Shown here: positions 26,712 through 34,414 of the stretch, piece by piece | Layout of the letters: each line of letters starts with the position of its first letter | How positions within the stretch are numbered: the stretch's first letter is position 1 | Assembly: GCA_021799435.1 (NCBI GenBank) | Contig: JAJZAN010000016.1 | Location: 1 to 47,058, forward strand | Source of the DNA: Bacillota bacterium | Lineage (GTDB): Bacteria > Bacillota > Sulfobacillia > Sulfobacillales > Sulfobacillaceae | Reading direction: 5' to 3' | Length of the DNA stretch: 47,058 bases | Made by a program: the position numbers and the translations under genes | Notes under the pieces: model-generated | Seen by the model: the letters and a program-made list of their open reading frames with translations, nothing else | What the model was told of the DNA's origin: nothing | Database searches by the model: none

Positions 26712-28523
26712 TCAGGATGATGGGTGGGCGTTCTCGAGCTCCGCGAGCGTCATCACCAGACCGAGATGCGAGAAGCCCTGCGGGAAGTTGCCGCGTGGTT
26801 CACCCGTGCTTTGATCGGCATGTTCTCCCAAGAGACCTAAATTGGTGCGGTAGTGCAGGATGCCGTCGAGAAGTTTTTGCGCATCGTGATGCCGGCCTAG
26901 GCGAATGTACACGCGTGCCAGCCAGAAAGTGGCCAGCACAAATGGGTGTGCGGCGCTCCCCAACATGTCGCTCCCATAGCGGTAGACCCAATGTCCCTTG
27001 ACGAGCTGTTCTTCGATCTGGCGCAAGGTGCCCAGAAAGCGGGGATGGTCGGGTGCGCAATACCCATAAAGCGGCATCACCAGCAGGGCCGCATCCACGG
27101 CCTCTCCACCAAACGCTTGAGTATAGGAATTGAGCTCGGGGTTGAACCCCTGGTGTTCAATGTGCTGCTTCACGGTCTCGGCTGCCTTCATCCAGTTGCC
27201 CGCCAACGGCATGTGCCCCAAGGCCTCTGCCATCTGGGCACCGTAGTAGAGGGCCACCCAGCACATCAGTTGGGAATGGGTATAGGTCGCATCTTGGTTG
27301 CGGAACTCCCAGAGGCTGGCATCCTTCTGATGGTAGTTCTGCTTCACCCAATTCACCAGGCGTTGGATCCGGTGCCAGTAGAATCGCAGGAATTCCGTGT
27401 CTTGGGTGTCCTCGAAATACCGCCACACGGTCCAGAGAAAGTCGCCCTCAATGTCCAACTGGACTTGGCTGGTAGCGGCATTGCCTTCACGGCAGGGAAC
27501 AGAGCCCCGGAAACCGGACAGCCACTCCAAACTGTGCTCGCCGCGAATTAAGGTGCCGTCGACGTGATAGAAAGGGGCTTGGAAGGGCTTCCCCTGCAAA
27601 TCCATACAATTGAGCAGGAACTCCAGAAAACGCCGTGAGCCGATGTGGTCTCCAGCTGTTAACAAAGCCTCCGCGGCATACGAACCGTCCCGCACCCAGG
27701 CAAATCGGTAATCCCATTGCCGACTTTCGCCGACAGTTTCCGGCAGAGATGTGGTGGGGGCGGCAATAATGGCCCCGTTGGTCTGGTATGTCAGCGCATA
27801 GAGCACCAACATGGATCGACGGTAGGCGTCCCGGTGGGGACCGCGGTAATCTGGGAGTTGAGCGAGACGGTGCCGCCAGTATGCGATGTTCTGTTTTAAG
27901 GAGGCGTTGAGCGGTTCCTGCTCCATGTCTTCTTCCAATTCATCCACCTGCGCGTCGAGGACATCTTGTGACTCCACCAACCGTTCCTCGTCGTCTGCAA
28001 CATATTGCAGCAACACTTCGTAATGGCCCGGGGGCAGACGCCACACACCGTTTTCGGCGGAAGCTTCTACAGCATGCGATGCGGTTTCCGTATTGATGGC
28101 CAGCACCAAAGCCTCCCGTGCCAACGGGTTTCGAAACAGCACGCCGGATCGGATGGGCCGCACTGCGGCCTGGATGAGGCCGTAATGAAACCGGGGACGG
28201 ATTTGGATCGTCACCGGCACTTCAGTCCGGATCAAACGGCGCAGCTCCGGACGTCCTATCGTCAGGTAGTCATGGACCACTACGCGGCCTTGCGGCATAT
28301 CCCAAGTGGTCTTGAGGACATTGGTGTCGGGTACATATTCTTGGCTTGGCTCCGGCACGTCGCCGTCTGGGATGATGCGGAAATAGCCGTTGTCGTCGCC
28401 GCCCAGGAGTCTTGCAAAGACAGCCGGGCTGTCAAAACGGGGGAGAGAGAGCCAATCGATGCAGCCATCGGGGCCCACCAGGGCGCTGGCGTGGGAATTG
28501 GACAGTAATCCGTAAAATTGCAT
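26712..28523 (-). CDS. Glycoside hydrolase family 15 protein (glucoamylase/trehalase-like)
   Basis: A 603-residue cytosolic enzyme of the bacterial GH15 family. The N-terminal beta domain starts with FYGLLSNSHASALVGPDGCIDWLSLPRFDSPAVFARLL, which is diagnostic. The C-terminal alpha/alpha barrel has YRFAWVRDGSYAAEALLTAG, FAWVRD being a conserved substrate-site segment, and a late NFPQGFSHLGLVMTLAEL. Members hydrolyse trehalose or alpha-glucans from the non-reducing end; the sequence alone does not decide between them. There is no signal peptide. ATG at 28523 follows GAGGTG. An extended -10 promoter is predicted about 90 bases upstream. Confidence 0.92.
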   Translation of the reverse strand: MQFYGLLSNSHASALVGPDGCIDWLSLPRFDSPAVFARLLGGDDNGYFRIIPDGDVPEPSQEYVPDTNVLKTTWDMPQGRVVVHDYLTIGRPELRRLIRTEVPVTIQIRPRFHYGLIQAAVRPIRSGVLFRNPLAREALVLAINTETASHAVEASAENGVWRLPPGHYEVLLQYVADDEERLVESQDVLDAQVDELEEDMEQEPLNASLKQNIAYWRHRLAQLPDYRGPHRDAYRRSMLVLYALTYQTNGAIIAAPTTSLPETVGESRQWDYRFAWVRDGSYAAEALLTAGDHIGSRRFLEFLLNCMDLQGKPFQAPFYHVDGTLIRGEHSLEWLSGFRGSVPCREGNAATSQVQLDIEGDFLWTVWRYFEDTQDTEFLRFYWHRIQRLVNWVKQNYHQKDASLWEFRNQDATYTHSQLMCWVALYYGAQMAEALGHMPLAGNWMKAAETVKQHIEHQGFNPELNSYTQAFGGEAVDAALLVMPLYGYCAPDHPRFLGTLRQIEEQLVKGHWVYRYGSDMLGSAAHPFVLATFWLARVYIRLGRHHDAQKLLDGILHYRTNLGLLGEHADQSTGEPRGNFPQGFSHLGLVMTLAELENAHPSS

Positions 28524-28553
28524 GGGTCACCTCTTCCAGATTAGTTACACGAG

Positions 28554-28565
28554 CCTCTAAAGAGG
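28554..28565. repeat. Short palindrome in the GH15 leader
   Basis: CCTCT (28554-28558) and AGAGG (28561-28565) form a perfect inverted repeat around AA. It lies in the predicted 5' untranslated region of the GH15 gene and could be an operator. It may also be chance. Confidence 0.25.
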
Positions 28566-28613
28566 TGCTGACAATCCTCAAAAATTATGCAATACCTCCC
28601 AAGAGGCATCCTC

Positions 28614-28622
28614 ATTATAGCA
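28614..28622 (-). promoter_or_regulatory. Predicted extended -10 promoter of the GH15 gene
   Basis: On the minus strand the sequence reads TGCTATAAT, a consensus -10 box with a TGn extension. No good -35 is evident at standard spacing. The start codon lies about 90 bases downstream. Confidence 0.5.
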
Positions 28623-28719
28623 AAGGGTTGGATTGCCCTTGCGAATGCCCTCGGCTAATCACCGCCGCGTGTTCATGTGCGGGGCTGAAGGCCGTGGAGC
28701 CCCTGGCGGGAGCCGACCG

Positions 28720-29544
28720 CTAGAGAAAGCGGCCGGCGCGGTAGTCTTCAATCGCTTGGCGAATCTCGTCCGATGTGGTCATGACGAAGGGGCCGTAGGC
28801 GGCTACCGGCTGGTTGAGAGGGAGCCCAGCGTACACGAGAAATCGCAGCGATGAGCGGGCATGGACCGACACGGTACTCACATCGCCCGCTGCCGGTCCC
28901 AGCCACAGCACTTCGCCCGCCGTTCCCGCGGTGTTCTGTTCCCCAAAGGCGCCCTCTCCATCCAGAATGTAGAGGAATCCGTTGTATGCCGTGGGGATTG
29001 GGAGGGTGGAGGAGGCCCCCTCCTCCATCACCAGTTCAGCCATGAGCACCGGCACGACGTTCACGGTGTGGGATTGGATTCCGTTCATGGCTCCCGAATA
29101 GAGCTTGAGCGTGACGCCCGGCTCCTCATGCTGAGGCATCGTGGAGGCGGCGAGGTCTTGATAGCGCGGGGGCATCAGCTTCTGGTCCCGTGGCAGGTTA
29201 ATCCATAGCTGCAAGCTGTGGACCTCTTCCCCGGGGACGGGATCCTCCTTGTGAATGACGCCGTGGCCGGCGGTCATCCACTGGGCGTCGCCAGGGCCGA
29301 GCACCCCGCTGTGCCCCGATTTGTTGTCGTAGTGCGCCATGTGACCGGAGATAACATAGGTCACGGTTTCGATGCCGCGATGCGGATGATCCTCGAACGT
29401 ACCTTGGCGAAACCAGTCCTCGGCCAGCATGAGAAACGGATCGAACTCCTGCCAACGTCCAGGCGGCAGAATGGCTGCTGCTCGATGAATGGCGCTGCGC
29501 TGCTCGGCGCGCGGCCGCCAGGTCTTAGCGATGGTGCGTTCCAT
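28720..29544 (-). CDS. Pirin family protein (YhhW-like cupin)
   Basis: A two-domain cupin of 274 residues. The N-terminal cupin has the metal-binding residues in DHPHRGIETVTYV (two His) and WMTAGHGVIHKE (His and Glu), the iron site of pirins; YhhW-type members show quercetin dioxygenase activity. The C-terminal cupin is less conserved, as usual. The natural substrate in bacteria is generally unknown. ATG at 29544 follows GGAGGGG. It lies 11 bases downstream of the FMN reductase gene and is surely co-transcribed with it, suggesting a redox or aromatic-compound role for the pair. Confidence 0.92.
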   Translation of the reverse strand: MERTIAKTWRPRAEQRSAIHRAAAILPPGRWQEFDPFLMLAEDWFRQGTFEDHPHRGIETVTYVISGHMAHYDNKSGHSGVLGPGDAQWMTAGHGVIHKEDPVPGEEVHSLQLWINLPRDQKLMPPRYQDLAASTMPQHEEPGVTLKLYSGAMNGIQSHTVNVVPVLMAELVMEEGASSTLPIPTAYNGFLYILDGEGAFGEQNTAGTAGEVLWLGPAAGDVSTVSVHARSSLRFLVYAGLPLNQPVAAYGPFVMTTSDEIRQAIEDYRAGRFL

Positions 29545-29555
29545 CTGAGCCCCTC

Positions 29556-30122
29556 CTAAACGGGCTCTCTGAGTGTGCGCAGGGCGCCCGCCCAGCGCGC
29601 CAGTTCGTCCAACATGACGCGGGCCGATTCGACCACCAGTTCGGGCGGCTGAAAGGCTCCGTCCTTGATATGTTGGGACACGAATGGAATACCGACTCCC
29701 TCAGGCAGGGGCATCATCCGCAGTGTCGTGACGACCTCTTTGACCATCTGGGCGGCGCGAAGCCCGCCGGACATGCCGCCATAGCTGACAAGTCCTACCG
29801 GTTTGTAGTTCCACTCGTTGTACAAGTAGTCCAGCGCATTCTTCAAGGAGGCGGTCATGGCGTAGTTGTATTCCGGCATCACAAACGCGAACGCATCGGC
29901 CTGGCCGACCATGCGGCTCCAGGCCCGCGTGTGTTCCTGAGTATACTGCCCCATGCGGGGATGATGGGGCTCGTCCAAAAGCGGCAAATCCAACTCCGCT
30001 AAATCAGCCACTTTGACATCGAATCCGCCATGGCGGCCGGCATACTCCTCGAACCAGCGGGCTACGGGCAATCCCACGCGTCCTGGGCGGGTGCTGGCGA
30101 TAATTATCAGCAGTGTGGGCAT
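29556..30122 (-). CDS. NADPH-dependent FMN reductase family protein
   Basis: A flavodoxin-like reductase of 188 residues that uses NAD(P)H to reduce FMN, quinones or azo compounds. Family motifs are the phosphate-binding IIASTRPGRVGLPVARW near the N-terminus, FVMPEYNYAMTASLKNALDYL in the middle (P-E-Y-N signature) and LVSYGGMSGGLRAAQ. ATG at 30122 follows AAGGAGG. It heads a two-gene unit with the pirin gene. An inverted repeat, CTTAT-N5-ATAAG, lies 33 bases upstream and may be an operator for a redox or xenobiotic sensor. Confidence 0.93.
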   Translation of the reverse strand: MPTLLIIIASTRPGRVGLPVARWFEEYAGRHGGFDVKVADLAELDLPLLDEPHHPRMGQYTQEHTRAWSRMVGQADAFAFVMPEYNYAMTASLKNALDYLYNEWNYKPVGLVSYGGMSGGLRAAQMVKEVVTTLRMMPLPEGVGIPFVSQHIKDGAFQPPELVVESARVMLDELARWAGALRTLREPV

Positions 30123-30154
30123 GGTATCCTCCTTCGGGAATCTTTCGTCAATTG

Positions 30155-30169
30155 CTTATGTTAAATAAG
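30155..30169. promoter_or_regulatory. Inverted repeat upstream of the FMN reductase/pirin unit
   Basis: CTTAT (30155-30159) and ATAAG (30165-30169) flank GTTAA; a further TCTAAG follows. The site lies in an AT-rich stretch where the promoter of the unit must be. Length and position suit a MarR- or HxlR-type operator, but no such regulator gene is adjacent. Confidence 0.4.
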
Positions 30170-30252
30170 TCTAAGTTACTATACCACAGCGGCCGGCCTT
30201 GCTCGGGCGTTTGGAGTGAAATCTATGCTAGGACCGATACTAGGCGAGTGGG

Positions 30253-30270
30253 GTCGCCGGGGCGACTTTT
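30253..30270 (+). terminator. Weak hairpin with T-run in the intergenic region
   Basis: GTCGC (30253-30257) and GCGAC (30262-30266) form a five-base stem followed by TTTT and later a longer T-rich stretch. It lies between divergent genes, so it could end a short leader or a small RNA on the plus strand. Weak evidence. Confidence 0.3.
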
Positions 30271-30316
30271 CGGCTCCTTTATTTTTTATTTTGCCGGGAG
30301 CTTGGGTAGGATCGCC

Positions 30317-30346
30317 TTGACCGGATGGCGCGATATTTGCAATATG
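30317..30346 (+). promoter_or_regulatory. Possible promoter of the lipoprotein gene
   Basis: TTGACC (30317-30322) is a good -35. AATATG (30341-30346), 18 bases further on, is a poor -10. The start codon follows at 30369. Confidence 0.35.
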
Positions 30347-30368
30347 ATGGTGCTGGAGGTGTCGAAGT

Positions 30369-31493
30369 TTGGCGGACTGGAAAAAGGCCGGGGCGATGAT
30401 GCTGGGTTTGGTCGCATTGAGCGGTTGCGGCACGGTTTCGTCTGTCGCGGGCCATACCCCTCACTACTTTCCGGTTCGCAACCTGGCATCGCATTTAAAA
30501 ACAATATCCCTGTCCCGAACTGCTGTAAGCCATCGTTTGACGGGGTTGCCTTATGGTTTTCGGGTCACTGCAGCGGGAACCAATCTTCTGCTGAACATCT
30601 TCCGCTCTGCCGGGCCAAAGTGGCAGCCGGGCTTCTATCTGGTCAACGGAGGGACGGGTGCTGTGCGCCCGGTGGTGCGGTTCCCAGAGGGCTTCCAATC
30701 TCCTCAGGCTGCATCCACACAGCACTGGTTGGTCTACGAACTTAGCCAGACAGTAAAATCCGGGTATCGGCAGGTGATGGCCCAAAACCTCCGCACTGGC
30801 CGCGCCTGGCCAATCTTGACGCTGTCCCAGCAGGTGTACAGCGCCGGCGATGTTCGGGGGCTCACCATCGTGGGCGATCGCGCGTATTGGCTCTCCAATC
30901 TGTTGACATCGAATGGCATTGAGAGCCGAGTGTATATGTATAACCTGGTTCGTCGACACTTGAGCCTCCTAATTCAGGAGAATCCCAAACGTCAAGGCAT
31001 CCTCTTTTTTGGGGCCGCTGGGACGCCACAAGGCCTGTGGCTGTCGGCTGATGTGTCGCATGAGGTCAACGCCAGCCAAACTGGGGGAGCTTTGTGGTTT
31101 TGGTCCTATGCGGCCGGCCGGGTGACGAAGCGGTTCCCCGTGTTTCACGCGCCCAATGGGCTGGAGGGGGCCACTCAAGATGCGGTGGTATTCTCCGCCA
31201 ATTACAGTGCTGCAGACACCTCCAAGGTCAACCCGGGGCCGTTTCCCACTTACGCCGCGAACTGGACTGCCCGCCGAGTCGAGCAATTGACGTCGCGCAT
31301 CAATCCGGGCGGTGCAGCTCTGGTAGACGGGTCCAGCGTTGTGATCGACGGGGTGGGGATGCAAAGCGTCCTGATTAACCTGTCCAGGCGTACCATTACC
31401 TATCTCCCAGTGCCGCACGCGGCCGCCCTGGGGCCGTGGCTGGTGTTTGAAAATGCCCGGTCTCTTAGTTGGGAGCGTCTTCCCGGCTCTTAA
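30369..31493 (+). CDS. Putative lipoprotein, unknown function, possible beta-propeller
   Basis: A 374-residue exported protein. The N-terminus has a basic residue pair, a hydrophobic stretch and the lipobox L-S-G-C, so it is probably anchored on the outer face of the membrane. The mature part contains repeated beta-rich units with W/Y-rich strands (QHWLVYELSQT, DRAYWLSNLL, GALWFWSYAAG, AALGPWLVFENA), spaced like blades of a propeller; this is inferred by eye. I recognise no family. The TTG at 30369 has GGAGGTG eight bases before it. It overlaps the convergent aminopeptidase gene by 29 bases. Confidence 0.78.
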   Translation: MADWKKAGAMMLGLVALSGCGTVSSVAGHTPHYFPVRNLASHLKTISLSRTAVSHRLTGLPYGFRVTAAGTNLLLNIFRSAGPKWQPGFYLVNGGTGAVRPVVRFPEGFQSPQAASTQHWLVYELSQTVKSGYRQVMAQNLRTGRAWPILTLSQQVYSAGDVRGLTIVGDRAYWLSNLLTSNGIESRVYMYNLVRRHLSLLIQENPKRQGILFFGAAGTPQGLWLSADVSHEVNASQTGGALWFWSYAAGRVTKRFPVFHAPNGLEGATQDAVVFSANYSAADTSKVNPGPFPTYAANWTARRVEQLTSRINPGGAALVDGSSVVIDGVGMQSVLINLSRRTITYLPVPHAAALGPWLVFENARSLSWERLPGS

Positions 31494-32571
31494 GCCGTTT
31501 CGCCATGTCCCTCAGCACGTCGTGCGGAATGGCTTCGACGAGGCCTGGAGGGTTAATCGATGTCATCGGCTGGGCGGCAGTCATGGCGTTTAAGACGGCC
31601 TCTTCAACGCACTGAATGACCGCTTCGTAAATGGGATCCGAGGCGTCGTCGGGCAGGACCGCGAGGGTTATGAGCCCGTTGTCGCGGTTGGGCAAGGGCG
31701 GCGGGTTGGCGGTGCTAAATGCCAGGAACAAGTCACCGGAGCTGTTGCCGCCGACCGTGCCGTGACGGCCGATACCCAGCGCCGCTCGGCGCGCCACACG
31801 CTTCAATTGATGAGGCAGAAGCGGCAGGTCGGTGGCAATCACGACAATGATGGAGCCGCGCTCTTCTTCAAATACGGGAGGCGCTGCGCGGTCCTCCCAA
31901 CGCATGCCGAAAATCTCCAGCCATTCGCGCGACCCGTGATTGGCTTGGACCAGCACGCCGACCGTTCCGCGCATGCCGGCGGGCGAAATCTGGCGTGAGG
32001 CGGTTCCAGTGCCACCTTTGAATCCATAGGCAATCATGCCGGTGCCGCCGCCGTAATTGCCTTCCATCACCGGTCCTGCCGAGGCTTGGTGGAGAGCGTC
32101 CAGCACATGCTCCTGGCGGAGATGCTGGCCGTTGATGTCGTTTAATACCCCGTCATAGGTCTCTGCCACCACGGGCATGGCCCACAGATGTCGTTGCTGA
32201 AATTCTTCTGGATAGGTGTCAATCATCCAGCGAACGGCCGCGTGATGGGCGATGCCGACGGAGTGGGTGTTGGTCAGGCATACGGGGCCGACAAAATAGC
32301 CGCCGTCCTCAATCCAGTGCACTCCCGTCATCTCGCCATTGCCGTTGAAACGGAAAGTGCCCGCCCATACGCCGCGGAGCGGTCTTTGGCGGCCGCGGGG
32401 GAGGATTCCCGTGACACCCGTCCTGACCGGACCTTGGCCCGGAATCAGTGCCCCGTCGCCTGTAATCAGGGTGGTCATGCCGACCAGCACGCCAGGCACG
32501 TCCGTGATGGCGTTTAGTGGACCGGGGGTGCCGCGGAAAGGCAGCCCCAAGTCACGCGCTCGCGTGGTCAT
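31465..32571 (-). CDS. P1 family peptidase, DmpA/BapA-type aminopeptidase
   Basis: An L-aminopeptidase/D-amidase-esterase family enzyme of 368 residues. It is made as a proenzyme that cuts itself before a serine which becomes the nucleophile. Here the cleavage motif is R-G239-S240-IIVVIATDLPLLPHQLKR, matching the family site. Other conserved segments are ITDVPGVLVG at the N-terminus, NTHSVGIAHHA, and GNYGGGTGMIAYGFKGGTGTASR. Members release N-terminal D- or beta-amino acids from peptides, so peptidoglycan peptides are one possible substrate. ATG at 32571 overlaps the stop of the upstream pentapeptide gene (ATGA), with AGAGGTC before it. Confidence 0.93.
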   Translation of the reverse strand: MTTRARDLGLPFRGTPGPLNAITDVPGVLVGMTTLITGDGALIPGQGPVRTGVTGILPRGRQRPLRGVWAGTFRFNGNGEMTGVHWIEDGGYFVGPVCLTNTHSVGIAHHAAVRWMIDTYPEEFQQRHLWAMPVVAETYDGVLNDINGQHLRQEHVLDALHQASAGPVMEGNYGGGTGMIAYGFKGGTGTASRQISPAGMRGTVGVLVQANHGSREWLEIFGMRWEDRAAPPVFEEERGSIIVVIATDLPLLPHQLKRVARRAALGIGRHGTVGGNSSGDLFLAFSTANPPPLPNRDNGLITLAVLPDDASDPIYEAVIQCVEEAVLNAMTAAQPMTSINPPGLVEAIPHDVLRDMAKRLKSREDAPN

Positions 32572-33173
32572 TCTGTGACCTCTGCGCCCAATGACTGCAC
32601 GACCAGGGCTGCCTGCAGAAAAGTCAGGATGGCGCCATGGAGATTAACCTGGCGAAAGTCAATCCCTTCTAGGGACGCTCCCCGCAAGTCGGCCCCGTTC
32701 AGGCGGGCCCTGCGGAGGTTGGCGCGGCGCAGGTGGGCGTTTTGAAAGTTGCAGTCTGACAGGTCTGCCTCGTCTAAATCAATCTCTTCCAGGTTGGCCA
32801 TGGAAAAGTCGGCTTTAGGCAGCCGGGCATGGCGGAGATTGGCAAATGACCAGTCACCGCCTTGGATGCGGACTCCAGTCCAATGGGCCTCCACGAAGGC
32901 AGACCCGGTCATTTTGCAGGCCAAGAAGGCGGTATCAAATAGGTAAGCGTGCGTAAAGGTGCAGTTCAGGAACGCGCTTTGACGATGGATGGAGGCGTTA
33001 AGGCGGCTTCCGGAGAAGTCGCAGCGGTCAAAGAGGCAATGATGAGTCTCCCACTCCACTAATGACAGATTGGTGAACTCGCAGTGCTCAAAGCGCACCC
33101 CGGACAGGGACAGCCAGTCGTCAGGCCAGGAATCGAACCGCCGATTTTGATATAGGGTTTCGCCCTCTCCCAT
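32568..33173 (-). CDS. Pentapeptide repeat protein
   Basis: A 201-residue protein built almost wholly of pentapeptide units A(D/N)LXX. The C-terminal half is the most regular (ANLEEIDLDEADLSDCNFQNAHLRRANLRRARLNGADLRGASLEGIDF), while the N-terminal half is looser with more Cys and Phe (CEFTNLSL, CLFDRCDFSGSRLN). This predicts a right-handed quadrilateral beta-helix. Some relatives (Qnr, MfpA) mimic DNA and protect gyrase from quinolones; others have unknown roles, and nothing here decides. It is co-translated with the DmpA-type gene downstream. Confidence 0.9.
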   Translation of the reverse strand: MGEGETLYQNRRFDSWPDDWLSLSGVRFEHCEFTNLSLVEWETHHCLFDRCDFSGSRLNASIHRQSAFLNCTFTHAYLFDTAFLACKMTGSAFVEAHWTGVRIQGGDWSFANLRHARLPKADFSMANLEEIDLDEADLSDCNFQNAHLRRANLRRARLNGADLRGASLEGIDFRQVNLHGAILTFLQAALVVQSLGAEVTE

Positions 33174-33298
33174 AGCTTCCCGCCTCTCTCGTTACTGGTG
33201 ACGATATCATATCCAGGGCCGCCCGTCCCGGGAAGGGGTGTATCATAAGGGCAAAGGAGGCGTTCGCCACGGGCGAGGGGCGCTTTGCGGTCGGTCTT

Positions 33299-34414
33299 AT
33301 GTCGGGCACATCGGCAGACGGGATAGATGCCGCTCTGGTGGAATTAATCGAAGGATCGGATGCCTTTCCCCGAGTGAGATTTATAGGTGGTGAGTTTACG
33401 CCCTTCGAGCCGGCCTTTCGCGATCAGGTGTTGCGGGCCACCCGTCCCGATGTGCCGCTCTCAGAGCTGGGACCATTAGATCGGGAATTAGGAGAACGCT
33501 TCGCCAGAGCCGCCCTCTCGGTGATCCGGGGTGCTGCCATAACCCCGGATCGGGTGCAAATTATTGGGTCGCACGGACAGACGGTGGCCCACTACCCCAA
33601 TGGAGCCCATGGGTACACCGTGCAAATCGGAAGCCCTGCCGTCATCGCGGCCAGAACGGGCATTGACGTGGCATCGGACTTTCGGATGATGGATGTCGCG
33701 CTAGGGGGTCAAGGCGCTCCCCTGGTGCCGTACGTGGATTATGCGCTGTTCTCCTCTGATGTGGAGCATCGCGTGCTGCTCAATATTGGCGGCATTGCCA
33801 ATGTGACGGTTCTGCGTGCCCGGGGCTCGGAGCATGAGGTTCTAGGATTCGATACGGGGCCTGGCAACATGGTCATTGACGCCGCGGTCGATATCCTCAG
33901 CGGGGGGCGGGAAACCATGGACCGCAACGGCGCCTGGGCGAGGCGCGGCACGGTGCTGGAGGGCTGGCTGCAAGAGTGGCTGAAGCATCCCTACTTCGCG
34001 TTGAAGCCGCCCAAAAGCACTGGACGCGAGCAATTCGGGCGGTCGTATGTGGTTGAACGATTGCGGGACGCAGAGGACGCTGACCCAGCCGACATTCTTC
34101 GCACACTCACCGCCCTGGTGGCGGAAAGCATTGTCCGCGGCATTCGATCCGCGATCGACGCCCCTTCTGCCCTCATTGCATCCGGGGGCGGATCGTCCAA
34201 TGCGACCCTCATGGATGAAATAAGCCGGCGCCTCTCGTTGTTGAGGCCGTGGGAGACCACGGAAGCATACGGGATTCCCGCCGACCTGAAAGAGGCGGTA
34301 GCTTTCGCCTATCTTGCGCACCAGCTTTTCATGCGTCGTCCCACCAGCCTGCTCGCCGCCACCGGCGCTCGCCGGACTCACTTGCAGGGGTCAATCACGC
34401 CGGCACGATTTTAG
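33299..34414 (+). CDS. anmK: Anhydro-N-acetylmuramic acid kinase
   Basis: Converts 1,6-anhydro-MurNAc plus ATP and water to MurNAc-6-phosphate in peptidoglycan recycling. The ASKHA motifs are present: MSGTSADGIDAAL, IGSHGQTVAHYP, LNIGGIANVT, GFDTGPGNMVIDA, and a late ASGGGSSNATLM. The coordinates begin at the first standard codon, ATG 33299. However, the frame is open further upstream and encodes ATGEGRFAVGL before MSGTS, the first beta-strand found in homologues. AAAGGAGG (33253-33260) stands eight bases before an in-frame ACG at 33269, while ATG 33299 has no ribosome site at a workable distance. The true start may thus be ACG. It is divergent from the pentapeptide gene. Confidence 0.93.
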   Translation: MSGTSADGIDAALVELIEGSDAFPRVRFIGGEFTPFEPAFRDQVLRATRPDVPLSELGPLDRELGERFARAALSVIRGAAITPDRVQIIGSHGQTVAHYPNGAHGYTVQIGSPAVIAARTGIDVASDFRMMDVALGGQGAPLVPYVDYALFSSDVEHRVLLNIGGIANVTVLRARGSEHEVLGFDTGPGNMVIDAAVDILSGGRETMDRNGAWARRGTVLEGWLQEWLKHPYFALKPPKSTGREQFGRSYVVERLRDAEDADPADILRTLTALVAESIVRGIRSAIDAPSALIASGGGSSNATLMDEISRRLSLLRPWETTEAYGIPADLKEAVAFAYLAHQLFMRRPTSLLAATGARRTHLQGSITPARF

